In this document: piece by piece, positions 1 through 7,883 of the stretch
Layout: every line of letters starts with the position of its first letter
Numbering within the stretch: the stretch's first letter is position 1
Assembly (NCBI RefSeq): GCF_005117025.1
Contig: NZ_SWCO01000001.1
Span: 248,001 to 312,000, forward strand
Direction: 5' to 3'
DNA length: 64,000 nt
Source: Alteromonas portus
GTDB lineage: Bacteria > Pseudomonadota > Gammaproteobacteria > Enterobacterales > Alteromonadaceae
Notes under the pieces: generated by a model
Seen by the model: only the letters and a program-made list of their open reading frames with translations
Databases searched by the model: none
Told to the model about the DNA's origin: nothing
Program-made: the position numbers and the translations under genes

Positions 1-591
1 TGCTAGTGGGCGATTGGCTTTTTCAGGCGCGTTTTGAGCGCGAGTTAAAAAGGCTTGTGCTTCTTTGTATTCACCTTCATCGAAAAGGTACTCTGCATAG
101 AAAAAGTTCTGGTCCATACCATGCGGACTGATTTCTAGTGCGCGCTTAAACAGTTTTTCAGCTTTCTTGTCACTACCGAAGCTGACAGGCCAGCCAGGCA
201 CTTTATGATAGAGCGCAGCTAAAACGGTTAACGCCGTGCCGTCTAGCACCGTTTCTTCTTTTTCAATGGCGCGTTCTAAATTTTCCTTCGCACTTTCAGC
301 AAAGTCTAGGGCACCTAAACCACCTTTTGCACTAGCGGTGCTGGATTGAGAGATAGCCAGCCAGGTCAAAGCCTCAGCACTATTATCTGTCTGATTAGCT
401 AGCGTTTTTGCTTGCTCAATAAGTTCTGAGAACGCATTAAGTTGCGCGTCGCCCTCTAATTGATAGTTGACGGTCGCCCACTGTTGTTGAAGCTTAAGTA
501 GTTCGTCGGGTGAGGCCGCTACTGGAGCGATAAGTGCCGCTGATGCTAATCCTGCGATAATAAGGGAGGAAAGTTGTTTTTTTATTGTCAT
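1..591 (-). CDS. TPR-type periplasmic protein (3' end outside window)
   Basis: The reading frame starts with ATG at 591 on the minus strand and stays open to base 1, giving 197 residues with the C-terminus missing. The N-terminus has a basic start (MTIKKQ), a hydrophobic stretch of about 17 residues and an Ala-rich cleavage region near residue 25, which is a typical Sec signal peptide. The rest is helical and Ala/Glu/Leu-rich with repeat-like segments such as AEKLFKRALEISPHG and YAEYLFDEGEYKEAQAFL that fit tetratricopeptide repeats, so a protein-interaction role in the periplasm is likely. It resembles TatT/TPR-type proteins, but I cannot assign a partner. It is divergent from rplM. Confidence 0.75.
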   Translation of the reverse strand, partial: MTIKKQLSSLIIAGLASAALIAPVAASPDELLKLQQQWATVNYQLEGDAQLNAFSELIEQAKTLANQTDNSAEALTWLAISQSSTASAKGGLGALDFAESAKENLERAIEKEETVLDGTALTVLAALYHKVPGWPVSFGSDKKAEKLFKRALEISPHGMDQNFFYAEYLFDEGEYKEAQAFLTRAQNAPEKANRPLA

Positions 592-920
592 GAAAATCCC
601 AGATAAAAGAGTTTAATTAAATAAAGAGTATGACCATTTGAGCGTGGCCACTACATGTAAAGAAAGGCTGCATTTAATACTGACGTTAATTCAACTCATT
701 GAGGCCAGCCCCGATTTGCTTGCACCGTTTCTTAGAGGGAAGGGCATTACTGATTGGCATGTCCGTTAGTGCGAGCTGCATAAAAATCGAAGCTAAAAAG
801 TGAGTTCTTTTCATTTGAGTTATTAGAAGAATTGAATGAAGCGGAGGTACAGTACCTTAACTCAGTTTCTATGTCATCGGCAGATGATGGAATTTTATCC
901 ATATTTTTTGTTCTTAGGGG
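592..920. other. Intergenic region between the TPR gene and the rplM promoter
   Basis: No convincing gene is seen. It contains nested inverted repeats: TGAGTTA (816-822) with TAACTCA (858-864), enclosing AGGTAC-A-GTACCT (845-857). They lie 57-105 bases upstream of the rplM -35 hexamer and could be a protein-binding site. A short open frame at about 610-770 has no start codon. Confidence 0.4.
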
Positions 921-948
921 TTCGCATTTCCTTCAATTCCTGTATAAT
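921..948 (+). promoter_or_regulatory. Sigma-70 promoter for rplM-rpsI
   Basis: A perfect -10 hexamer TATAAT lies at 943-948, with TTCGCA at 921-926 as the -35 (4 of 6 matches, 16-base spacer). It would start transcription near 955, giving a leader of about 130 nt before rplM. Confidence 0.65.
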
Positions 949-954
949 TCGCGC

Positions 955-1085
955 CCTGCCCAGTTACGCCCACCTTTGGGAAGGTGGAAGAATCAGCCGG
1001 CTCGAAGGGGTCATTGTGTTGATTTTAAGGTGATTTCTGGTGTTCAGAAATCAGTAACGACGATATTATTCGGGTGAATTTGAAA
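955..1085 (+). promoter_or_regulatory. Structured rplM leader, candidate L13 autoregulatory RNA
   Basis: The leader holds two perfect hairpins: CCACCTT (970-976) with AAGGTGG (981-987) around a 4-base loop, and TGATTTCTG (1031-1039) with CAGAAATCA (1045-1053) around a 5-base loop. The second ends 32 bases before the rplM start. In E. coli, L13 represses its own operon through the leader mRNA. That this leader works the same way is inference from position and structure. Confidence 0.5.
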
Positions 1086-1514
1086 ATGAAAACTTTTGTT
1101 GCTAAGCCAGAAACGGTACAACGTGACTGGTATGTGGTAGACGCCACAGACAAAACTCTAGGCCGTTTGGCTTCTGAAATCGCACTACGCCTTCGTGGTA
1201 AGCACAAGCCAGAGTACACACCTCACGTGGACACTGGTGATTACATCGTAGTAATCAATGCTGAGAAAGTTGCGGTAACAGGCCGTAAAGCGCAAGACAA
1301 AATGTACTATGCGCACTCTGGTTACCCAGGTGGTCTTAAAGAGACAAACTTTGAAAAACTAATTGCTCACAAACCAGAAATGGTTATTGAAAAAGCAGTT
1401 AAAGGCATGTTGCCAAAAGGCCCTCTAGGTCGCGCAATGTTCCGTAAAATGAAAGTTTACGCAGGTGCAGAGCACAAGCACACCGCACAGCAACCACAAG
1501 TTTTGGACATTTAA
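1086..1514 (+). CDS. rplM: 50S ribosomal protein L13
   Basis: A protein of 142 residues, the usual length of bacterial L13, an early-assembling protein of the large subunit that binds 23S rRNA. Recognisable segments include the N-terminal [19 protein letters not shown], then [22 protein letters not shown], and the C-terminal [16 protein letters not shown]. The ATG at 1086 is chosen over an upstream GTG at 1074 because MKTF is the family N-terminus. The Shine-Dalgarno sequence is weak (GGGTG, about 10 bases upstream), which suits control through the structured leader. rpsI follows after 12 bases, so this is the usual rplM-rpsI operon. Confidence 0.97.
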   Translation: MKTFVAKPETVQRDWYVVDATDKTLGRLASEIALRLRGKHKPEYTPHVDTGDYIVVINAEKVAVTGRKAQDKMYYAHSGYPGGLKETNFEKLIAHKPEMVIEKAVKGMLPKGPLGRAMFRKMKVYAGAEHKHTAQQPQVLDI

Positions 1515-1526
1515 GGAGCTATTAAC

Positions 1527-1919
1527 ATGGCAGATACTCAATACTACGGCACAGGCCGCCGCAAAAGTTCTACTGCTCGTGTGTTCCTACGTCCAGGCAC
1601 AGGTAGCATTAAAGTAAACCAACGCGCTCTTGACGAGTACTTTGGTCGTGAAACAGAGTGCATGGTTGTTCGTCAGCCACTTGAACTTGTTGAAATGACT
1701 GAAAAGTTTGACGTATACATCACTGTTAAAGGTGGTGGTTCTAACGGTCAAGCGGGTGCAATCCGTCACGGTCTTACTCGTGCTCTTATGGAGTATGATG
1801 AAGCACTACGTCCAGCACTTCGTAAAGCTGGCTTCGTTACTCGTGACGCACGTCGCGTTGAACGTAAGAAAGTTGGTCTACACAAAGCGCGTAAGCGTCC
1901 ACAATTCTCAAAGCGTTAA
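1527..1919 (+). CDS. rpsI: 30S ribosomal protein S9
   Basis: A protein of 130 residues, full length for S9. It has the N-terminal [16 protein letters not shown] segment, the central [16 protein letters not shown] loop and the basic C-terminal tail ending [13 protein letters not shown] ([12 protein letters not shown]), whose last Arg contacts the P-site tRNA in known ribosomes. A strong ribosome binding site AAGGAG lies 8 bases before the ATG. It is cotranscribed with rplM, and a strong intrinsic terminator starts about 20 bases after the stop. Confidence 0.98.
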   Translation: MADTQYYGTGRRKSSTARVFLRPGTGSIKVNQRALDEYFGRETECMVVRQPLELVEMTEKFDVYITVKGGGSNGQAGAIRHGLTRALMEYDEALRPALRKAGFVTRDARRVERKKVGLHKARKRPQFSKR

Positions 1920-1940
1920 TTTTTACGTTTTTTGTATTGC

Positions 1941-1967
1941 AAAAACCCGGCTTATGCCGGGTTTTTT
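1941..1967 (+). terminator. Rho-independent terminator of rplM-rpsI
   Basis: Stem AAAAACCCGGC (1941-1951) with GCCGGGTTTTT (1956-1966), loop TTAT, followed by a T run. It separates the ribosomal operon from petABC. Confidence 0.9.
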
Positions 1968-2282
1968 ATTGCTTTTTCTCTATTACAAGTTGTCTGCGTC
2001 CCACATTCAGTAAAGTCTTCGAGCCTCTATAATTCATAACAAAGGTTTAATTTGTGCGGGTTATCTTACCAAATATTCTTCAAAACCTTGATTTTAGGCC
2101 TTTCCCTCACTAAACCTAAACACACTAATTGAATTAAATTATCGCTTAAATATCAGTAAAACCTTGTGTTTATAAGGGCTTTTCTTTTATCATTTGCGGT
2201 CGAAAATTTTGAAAACTTTCGTGACCTCGTAAACCAGTAAATTTTTACTGTTACGTTGCTGTCATGACAAGCCATATGATGC

Positions 2283-2312
2283 ATGACACAAGCGTGATAA
2301 AACCAGTATAAG
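2283..2312 (+). promoter_or_regulatory. Candidate promoter for petABC
   Basis: ATGACA (2283-2288) and TATAAG (2307-2312) with an 18-base spacer, ending 43 bases before the petA start. The interval 1968-2282 upstream holds no gene that I can support. Confidence 0.4.
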
Positions 2313-2355
2313 CTTGGGTTACACATCATAATTATCCAAACCTGGAGAAATGTGG

Positions 2356-2988
2356 ATGAGCAATGTATCTGTAGATGCAACAGAGTCTGCACACAATGAA
2401 AACCAGCCAGAAAACAACACTCGTCGTCGGTTCTTGACCGTTGCCACGTCGGTAGTTGGTGGTGTAGGTGTCGTTGGTGCTGCTGTGCCTTTTATTGCGT
2501 CCTGGAATCCAAGCGCCAAAGCGAAAGCAGCCGGTGCTGACGTTGAAGTAGATATCAGCGGGATTGAGCCTGGACAGTTAGTACGTGTGATGTGGCGAAG
2601 CAAGCCTGTGTGGATTGTACGTCGTACGCCTGAAATTCTTGAAGAATTAGGCACGCACGAAGATAAGCTGAAAGATCCTAACTCTGAAGCTGAGCAGCAG
2701 CCTGCCTTTGCTCAAAACCGTTTCCGTTCGATGAAAGAAGAATACCTGATTCTAGTGGGTATCTGTACGCACCTAGGTTGCTCTCCACAGCATCTTAAAG
2801 ACGGTGCATTTGAAGAAGTGGTTGAAGGCGTTCCAGATGGATTCTTCTGCCCGTGCCACGGTTCGAAATTCGACATGGCTGGACGTGTATTCCAAAACGT
2901 TCCTGCACCTTTGAACCTGGTTGTACCGCCATATCAATTCGTTGATGACAATAACATCATCATCGGTTCAGAAGCGGAGGCCGTGTAA
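2356..2988 (+). CDS. petA: Ubiquinol-cytochrome c reductase iron-sulfur (Rieske) subunit
   Basis: Rieske [2Fe-2S] subunit of the cytochrome bc1 complex, which passes electrons from ubiquinol to cytochrome c1 on the periplasmic face. With the start at 2356 it has 210 residues. An RRRFL twin-arginine motif (23-27) precedes a single membrane anchor (about 28-50), as expected for Tat export. The cluster motifs are CTHLGC (137-142) and CPCHGS (165-170): ligands Cys137, His139, Cys165, His168, and disulfide Cys142-Cys167. The ATG at 2350 is only 2 bases from the GGAG site (2344-2347), whereas 2356 has 8 bases of spacing and is preferred. First gene of petABC. Confidence 0.96.
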   Translation: MSNVSVDATESAHNENQPENNTRRRFLTVATSVVGGVGVVGAAVPFIASWNPSAKAKAAGADVEVDISGIEPGQLVRVMWRSKPVWIVRRTPEILEELGTHEDKLKDPNSEAEQQPAFAQNRFRSMKEEYLILVGICTHLGCSPQHLKDGAFEEVVEGVPDGFFCPCHGSKFDMAGRVFQNVPAPLNLVVPPYQFVDDNNIIIGSEAEAV

Positions 2989-2989
2989 T

Positions 2990-4255
2990 ATGAATGCTTT
3001 CCTAGGTTGGATTGAAGAACGCATCCCAATGATGCGCGTTGCGAATATGCACGCTCTTCAATATCCTGCTCCAAAGAACATGAACTTCTGGTATGTGTTC
3101 GGTTTTCTAGCAACTATTGTTTTGGTAAACCAAATTGTTACTGGTATTTGGTTGACCATGAACTTCGTTCCATCTTCAGAAGGCGCATTTGCTTCTGTTG
3201 AATACATCATGCGTGAGATCGACTACGGTTGGATCATTCGTTACATGCACAGTACTGGCGCATCAGCGTTCTTTATTGTGGTATATCTACACATGTTCCG
3301 TGGCATGATCTACGGCTCTTACCAGAAGCCTCGTGAGCTTCTATGGGTGTTTGGTATGTTTATTTACCTAGCGCTTATGGCAGAAGCTTTCATGGGTTAC
3401 GTTCTACCTTGGGGACAAATGTCTTACTGGGGTGCGCAGGTAATTGTATCACTATTTGGTGCTATTCCTGTTGTTGGTCCTGACCTTGTTATCTGGCTAC
3501 AGGGTGACTACGTTATCTCTGGCGCAACGCTAAACCGTTTCTTCGCATTACACGTTATTGCGTTGCCGTTGGTTATTGTTATTCTTGTATTTCTTCATAT
3601 CATCGCACTTCACGAAGTGGGTTCTAACAACCCAGATGGTATTGCGATTAAGCACAAGAAAGGTTCACTACCTGAGTCTGAAAAGACGAAGTATGAAATT
3701 CATGAATACTACACAAGCAAGTACGACATTGCTGATGACGTATTGCCGTTCTTCCCACACATCGTACTTAAAGACCTTGTGGCATTCTGTATATTCTTAG
3801 CACTATTTACTTATGTGTTGTTCTTTGCCCCGGAAATGGGCGGTAAATTCCTAGAGCACCCTAACTTTGAAATTGCTAACCCTCTTAAAACACCTGAGCA
3901 TATCTTCCCTGTTTGGTACTTCACACCGTTCTACGCAGTACTAAAAGCGGTTCCTGATAAGCTATTCGGTGTACTAGCGATGTTTGGTGCAATTGCTGCG
4001 CTATTTGCGCTGCCTTGGTTAGACCGTGGTCGCGTTAAGTCATGGCGCTATCGTTGTGGCCTACACAAAGTAAACCTTATCGTGTTTGCAATTGTGTTTA
4101 TCTTCCTAGGTTACCTAGGTGGTACACCACAAGAAAACTGGAAAATTATTGCGTCGCAAGTTGCAACGGTAATGTACTTCGGTTTCTTCGTAGCACTGTT
4201 CTTGTACAGCAAAAACGAAAACACTAAACCTGTGCCAGAGAGGATTTCTAAATGA
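2990..4255 (+). CDS. petB: Cytochrome b subunit of the bc1 complex
   Basis: Membrane subunit carrying two b hemes and the quinol oxidation and reduction sites; 421 residues. Eight or more hydrophobic helices are visible. Marker segments are YMHSTGASAFFIVVYLHMFRG and FALHVIALPLVIVILVFLHI (bis-His heme pairs), the GYVLPWGQMSYWGA loop and the Qo-site PEWY equivalent FPVWYFTPFYAVLK. Here that motif reads P-V-W-Y, not PEWY, as is common in proteobacteria. The start is ATG 2990, with GGAGG 9 bases upstream; a longer open frame from 2921 overlaps petA and is not used. The stop overlaps petC by ATGA. Confidence 0.96.
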   Translation: MNAFLGWIEERIPMMRVANMHALQYPAPKNMNFWYVFGFLATIVLVNQIVTGIWLTMNFVPSSEGAFASVEYIMREIDYGWIIRYMHSTGASAFFIVVYLHMFRGMIYGSYQKPRELLWVFGMFIYLALMAEAFMGYVLPWGQMSYWGAQVIVSLFGAIPVVGPDLVIWLQGDYVISGATLNRFFALHVIALPLVIVILVFLHIIALHEVGSNNPDGIAIKHKKGSLPESEKTKYEIHEYYTSKYDIADDVLPFFPHIVLKDLVAFCIFLALFTYVLFFAPEMGGKFLEHPNFEIANPLKTPEHIFPVWYFTPFYAVLKAVPDKLFGVLAMFGAIAALFALPWLDRGRVKSWRYRCGLHKVNLIVFAIVFIFLGYLGGTPQENWKIIASQVATVMYFGFFVALFLYSKNENTKPVPERISK

Positions 4256-4986
4256 AAAAAATGATGTGCTTTTTAGCCTTCTTCCTACCTGGCGTAGCGC
4301 TTGCGGCAGGCGGAAATGTACACCTAGATAAAGCGCCTATCGATTTAACCGATAAGGCGTCTTTACAGCGCGGTGCACAGTTGTTCATGAACTACTGCTT
4401 AGGCTGTCACTCAATGAAGTATCAGCGCTATCAGCGTTCATTCCAAGACTTGGGTATTCCTGACGAACTAGGTCAAGAATACCTGCAGTTTACGGGTGAA
4501 AAAGTGTCTGACTACATCACCCGTGCAATGCCTGAAGAAGCCGCTGCTGGCTGGTTTGGTGCTGCTCCACCAGATTTAACGCTAGTGGCGCGTGTTCGTG
4601 GCGAAGACTGGATTTACACTTACCTGCGCTCTTTCTATGTTGACGAAAGCCGCCCGTTTGGTGTGAACAATACAGTATTCCCAGAAGTAGGTATGCCACA
4701 CGTACTTCAACCACTTCAAGGTACGCCAACGCGTACCTATGAAGAGCAAATGGTTGATGGCGAAATGGTTAAGCGTTATGTAGGCATTAAGTCAGATGGT
4801 ACTGGCGCAATGTCTCCTGACGAGTACGACCAAGCTGTTGCCGATATCGTGAACTTCCTAGAGTACACAGGTGAGCCTTCAAAGCTTGAATCTCACAAAA
4901 TCGGTAAGTGGGTACTTATCTTTATCGCAGTATTGTTTGTATTTGTTTACTTACTGAAGAAAGAATACTGGCGAGAAGTGCACTAA
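4252..4986 (+). CDS. petC: Cytochrome c1 subunit of the bc1 complex
   Basis: A protein of 244 residues that takes electrons from the Rieske protein and gives them to soluble cytochrome c. It has a signal peptide (1-18, ending ALA), a heme c motif CLGCH (49-53), a Met-bearing axial region in the C-terminal half (GTGAMSPDEY), and a C-terminal membrane anchor WVLIFIAVLFVFVYLL followed by the basic tail KKEYWREVH. Its ATG overlaps the petB stop (4252-4255), indicating translational coupling. A strong terminator follows. Confidence 0.96.
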   Translation: MKKMMCFLAFFLPGVALAAGGNVHLDKAPIDLTDKASLQRGAQLFMNYCLGCHSMKYQRYQRSFQDLGIPDELGQEYLQFTGEKVSDYITRAMPEEAAAGWFGAAPPDLTLVARVRGEDWIYTYLRSFYVDESRPFGVNNTVFPEVGMPHVLQPLQGTPTRTYEEQMVDGEMVKRYVGIKSDGTGAMSPDEYDQAVADIVNFLEYTGEPSKLESHKIGKWVLIFIAVLFVFVYLLKKEYWREVH

Positions 4987-5010
4987 TCGCACAGATTTAT
5001 GTATAATATG

Positions 5011-5038
5011 AAAAGGGGGCTTCTCGCCCCCTTTTTTT
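5011..5038 (+). terminator. Rho-independent terminator after petC
   Basis: Stem AAAAGGGGGC (5011-5020) with GCCCCCTTTT (5026-5035), 5-base loop, T run to 5038. Confidence 0.92.
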
Positions 5039-5046
5039 GGTATTTA

Positions 5047-5094
5047 CTCGTGCTACCTGAAAATCCTTAAAATAGGGTCTTCAGGTGGCACGAG
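5047..5094 (+). promoter_or_regulatory. Long hairpin in the sspA upstream region
   Basis: Arms CTCGTGCTACCTGAA (5047-5061) and TTCAGGTGGCACGAG (5080-5094) pair over 15 bases with one G-U wobble. After one mismatch, four more pairs (5063-5066 with 5075-5078) leave an 8-base loop. There is no T run, and the sspA start is 59 bases downstream. It could be a leader RNA structure or an operator; no Rfam-type family is recognised. Confidence 0.55.
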
Positions 5095-5153
5095 TTAACG
5101 TAATAAGCTTACCGTTTGTAAGCGTAAACTTGTTTCTCGACGGAGGAAATTGA

Positions 5154-5786
5154 ATGGCCGTAGCCGCGAATAAACGTTCTATTATGACGTTGTTCTCTGA
5201 CACAATTGATATTTATAGCCACCAGGTGCGCATTGTGTTGGCAGAAAAAGGTGTGGGTGTTGAAATCAGCTACACAGATCCTAGCAACTTGTCTGAAGAT
5301 CTGTTGGAGCTTAACCCTTACGGTACTGTTCCAACTCTAGTTGATCGCGAACTTGTACTTTACAAGTCGCACATCATCATGGAATACCTTGATGAGCGCT
5401 TCCCTCATCCACCACTTATGCCGGTTTACCCAGTATCACGTGGTCAAAGTCGTCTTATGATGCACCGCATCGAGCAAGACTGGTACTCGCTTGCTGCCCG
5501 TATTTTCCGTGGCGAAGGTGACGTAGAAGCAGCACGTAATGAGCTGCGTGAAGCTTTGCTATCACTTGCGCCTGTATTTGGTGAAATGCCTTACTTTATG
5601 AGCGAAGAGTTCAGCTTAGTTGATTGCTACCTTGCTCCGCTATTATGGCGTTTACCTGCATTAGGTATTGAACTAAACGGTGCTGGCAGCAAAGAAATTA
5701 ACGCTTACATGAACCGCATTTTCTCTCGTAGTTCATTTAAAGCGTCTTTGACCGACCAAGAGCGTGAGATCCACAATCCGCTATGA
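5154..5786 (+). CDS. sspA: Stringent starvation protein A
   Basis: A glutathione-transferase-fold protein without enzymatic activity that binds RNA polymerase with sigma-70 and modulates stress transcription (known from E. coli and relatives). The 210-residue product matches the E. coli family closely at the start (MAVAANKRSIMTLFS, then IYSHQVRIVLAEKG) and across IIMEYLDERFPHPPLMPVYP and SLVDCYLAPLLWRLP. The N-terminal thioredoxin-like half spans about 10-85 and the helical GST-C half about 92-200. A GGAGG ribosome binding site lies 8 bases upstream. It overlaps sspB by ATGA. Confidence 0.96.
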   Translation: MAVAANKRSIMTLFSDTIDIYSHQVRIVLAEKGVGVEISYTDPSNLSEDLLELNPYGTVPTLVDRELVLYKSHIIMEYLDERFPHPPLMPVYPVSRGQSRLMMHRIEQDWYSLAARIFRGEGDVEAARNELREALLSLAPVFGEMPYFMSEEFSLVDCYLAPLLWRLPALGIELNGAGSKEINAYMNRIFSRSSFKASLTDQEREIHNPL

Positions 5787-6256
5787 CATCTATGACGTCA
5801 AACCAGCCCTATTTGCTTAGGGCTTTTTATGAGTGGATTGTTGATAACGACTTAACGCCATACATTGTGGTAGATGCAACCAACGAGTTGGTTGAAGTGC
5901 CGCAGGAATTCGTTAAAGATGGTCAGATCGTTTTAAACGTATCGCCGAGCGCGTGTGTTAACTTTTCTCTTGATTTAGATGGCTTATCGTTTCAAGCGCG
6001 TTTCTCTGGGCAACCTAGAAGATTAAGTATGCCTTGTGAAGCGATAATGGCGATTTATGCAAGAGAGAATGGTGCCGGTACGGTATTCGCTACTGAAGAA
6101 GATATGGCTCGTGCGCAGCAAGACAGTGCGGACACATCTGATAATGCACCTCAACCTAGCGGTCCAACGTCGCTTGAAGATGCAGATGCTAGCGATGTAA
6201 AAGATGCTCCTGTGCCTCCTAAAAAGGGCAAGCCTAGCTTAAAGGTCATTAAGTAG
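5783..6256 (+). CDS. sspB: Stringent starvation protein B, ClpXP adaptor
   Basis: Adaptor that tethers ssrA-tagged proteins to ClpXP. The 157-residue product has the substrate-binding beta domain at 8-112 (YLLRAFYEWIVDNDLTPYIVVDA, then VLNVSPSACVNF), an acidic, disordered linker (about 113-145), and a C-terminal basic tail GKPSLKVIK equivalent to the XB motif that docks on the ClpX zinc domain. The ATG overlaps the sspA stop at 5783-5786; a second in-frame ATG lies three codons later. A low-GC hairpin (6266-6298) may terminate the transcript. Confidence 0.95.
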   Translation: MTSMTSNQPYLLRAFYEWIVDNDLTPYIVVDATNELVEVPQEFVKDGQIVLNVSPSACVNFSLDLDGLSFQARFSGQPRRLSMPCEAIMAIYARENGAGTVFATEEDMARAQQDSADTSDNAPQPSGPTSLEDADASDVKDAPVPPKKGKPSLKVIK

Positions 6257-6265
6257 TCACAATAT

Positions 6266-6300
6266 ACTGGCTTTAGATTTTTTTAATTTAAAGTCAGTTT
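6266..6300 (+). terminator. Weak candidate terminator after sspB
   Basis: ACTGGCTTTA (6266-6275) pairs with TAAAGTCAGT (6289-6298) with one G-U pair and a 13-base loop. Only a short T tract follows, so termination is uncertain. Confidence 0.35.
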
Positions 6301-6380
6301 ATCGTTACATTCTCGTTATACTTTCCGGATAAATTTAATCCAGTATTTCCTTCGAGGTTTATCAACAAGAAGGAAAACCA

Positions 6381-7100
6381 ATGCTTAATGTAAAATCAAA
6401 ATTAACTAAACTTGCACTTGGCGCTGCTGTAATGGGTGTGTCAGGATACTCTCAAGCTGTTGATTTAGAAGTCTCAGTTCAAAACCTTACTCAAGGTATT
6501 TATTTCGCACCACTACTTGTGACGGCCCATAGCCCAGACCAGAGCTTATTTGAGCTGGGTGAAGAAGCTTCAGCTGAAATTCAAGCTATGGCAGAAGGTG
6601 GGGATATTTCAGGGCTAGAAGCGATTGCTGACGCAATATCTGCTAACACTTCTGCGAATCCCAATGAGGGCCCATTAGGTCCTGCTGAAAGCACTACCGC
6701 AATGGTTTACCCTGATGAAGGCAACACAGTGCTAAGCATAGTCGGTATGATTGTACCTAGTAATGATGGTTTTATTGGCCTAGATAATTGGACTATCCCT
6801 GAAGAACCTGGAACATACACACTCTACTTGAATGGCTATGACGCTGGTACTGAAGTTAACGACGAAGTGCGAGGCAGCGGCATGCCTGGTGAACCAGGTC
6901 TTGGTGTACCTCCTTTCTTAGAAGACAAAGTAGGCTTCAACGCAACAGGCGTTACATCTACACTTTCAAATAACTATATTCATGTCCACCCTGGCTCATT
7001 AGGAGATGACGATTTAGAAGGCGGCGTGAGCGATCTCGACAATGCAGTATTTCGCTGGTTAAACCCTGTAGCTAAAGTGACAATTGTAGTTACTGAATAA
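6381..7100 (+). CDS. Exported spondin-domain-like protein 1
   Basis: Product of 239 residues with a Sec signal peptide (MLNVKSKLTKLALGAAVMG...SQA, cleavage near residue 26). The mature part begins with a beta strand, VDLEVSVQNLTQGIYFAPLLVTAH, and later has YDAGTEVND and a C-terminal VHPG...VFRWLNPVAKVTIVV. This layout (V.NLT.GQ..SP..V..H at the start, YDAGTE in the middle, HPG near the end) matches bacterial Spondin_N-domain proteins; assignment is from memory of the family. Function unknown, perhaps cell-surface or extracellular adhesion. It is acidic and lies 11 bases before a lipoprotein paralogue, so the two look cotranscribed. Confidence 0.7.
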   Translation: MLNVKSKLTKLALGAAVMGVSGYSQAVDLEVSVQNLTQGIYFAPLLVTAHSPDQSLFELGEEASAEIQAMAEGGDISGLEAIADAISANTSANPNEGPLGPAESTTAMVYPDEGNTVLSIVGMIVPSNDGFIGLDNWTIPEEPGTYTLYLNGYDAGTEVNDEVRGSGMPGEPGLGVPPFLEDKVGFNATGVTSTLSNNYIHVHPGSLGDDDLEGGVSDLDNAVFRWLNPVAKVTIVVTE

Positions 7101-7111
7101 TTGGGGGTTTT

Positions 7112-7834
7112 ATGAAACGATTTAATAAATCAGTCTATTCAATAGCATTAGCAGCTGTGGCAATTTCACTTACTGCATGTTCTGATAACGACAACGATCC
7201 CGTTGAAGAAATTGTTGAAGTCGAGCCAGTGCCTGTGGTGTCAACCTATGAAGTAAGTGTAGTTAACCTAACAGCGGGTCAGCCTGCTTCACCAATTGCA
7301 GTTGCATTACACGGCAGTGACGTGGCTTTATGGTCAGTGGGTGAGTCTTCGTCTGATGGTCTAGCGCTTCTTGCAGAATCTGGTGATAACACTGAATTTT
7401 TAGCTAATGAAAACTTGTTAGTAACCGCGTCGGCAGAAGGCCCAACGCCTCCGGGTGAAAGTGTTGTCGTATCTATTTCTATTGAAGATAACGATATGAG
7501 TGCTATGACGGTTGCATCTATGCTAGGCAATACTAATGATGCATTTACCGGCTTTACTGGCATGGACTTGTCAACATTAGAAGTGGGCGATTCTGTAACG
7601 CACTATACCCATGCATATGATGCTGGCACAGAAGCGAATACAGAGTCAGCGGAGGATGTACCTGGTCCAGCAGCGGGCGGTGAAGGACCAAGTGAAGGTC
7701 GTGAAGCTCACGACTTTGTTACTCTTCACCCTGGTGTTGTAACCCTCGAAGGTGGTTTATCATCGTCAGTGCTAACTAACGATCAGCGCTTTGATAACCC
7801 AGTATTGAAAATTTCTGTAACAAGAATGGAATAA
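7112..7834 (+). CDS. Spondin-domain-like lipoprotein 2
   Basis: Product of 240 residues and a paralogue of the preceding gene. It has a lipoprotein signal peptide with lipobox LTAC (Cys23), then an acidic linker (DNDNDPVEEIVEVEPVP), then the same fold markers: YEVSVVNLTAGQPASPIAVALH, HAYDAGTEAN and VTLHPGV...DNPVLKISV. The predicted location is a membrane-anchored periplasmic or surface protein. A Gly/Pro/Glu-rich segment (about 185-205) replaces the equivalent loop of gene 1. The pair, one secreted and one lipid-anchored, suggests related jobs, possibly binding of the same ligand. This is inference only. Confidence 0.7.
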   Translation: MKRFNKSVYSIALAAVAISLTACSDNDNDPVEEIVEVEPVPVVSTYEVSVVNLTAGQPASPIAVALHGSDVALWSVGESSSDGLALLAESGDNTEFLANENLLVTASAEGPTPPGESVVVSISIEDNDMSAMTVASMLGNTNDAFTGFTGMDLSTLEVGDSVTHYTHAYDAGTEANTESAEDVPGPAAGGEGPSEGREAHDFVTLHPGVVTLEGGLSSSVLTNDQRFDNPVLKISVTRME

Positions 7835-7842
7835 TTTTGATA

Positions 7843-7880
7843 CCGCTCCGGTCTGGTGTTAATAGACCCTAAAGGAGCGG
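7843..7880 (+). promoter_or_regulatory. Hairpin hiding the ribosome binding site of the response regulator
   Basis: CCGCTCC (7843-7849) pairs with GGAGCGG (7874-7880), and GGTCT (7850-7854) stacks with AGACC (7864-7868), leaving a 9-base loop and a 5-base bulge CTAAA. The 3' arm contains the GGAG Shine-Dalgarno (7874-7877) of the gene starting at 7884. No T run follows, so translational control is more likely than termination. Confidence 0.6.
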
Positions 7881-7883
7881 ATC

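Noticed and set aside
610-770. Open frame containing a plausible-looking segment ending in a TAG at about 770
   Set aside because: No start codon in frame; the translated segment is not recognised. It could be a gene remnant, but I cannot support it.
832-1077. 81-codon open frame upstream of rplM
   Set aside because: It runs across the rplM promoter and leader hairpins, has no ribosome binding site of note and its product has no family features.
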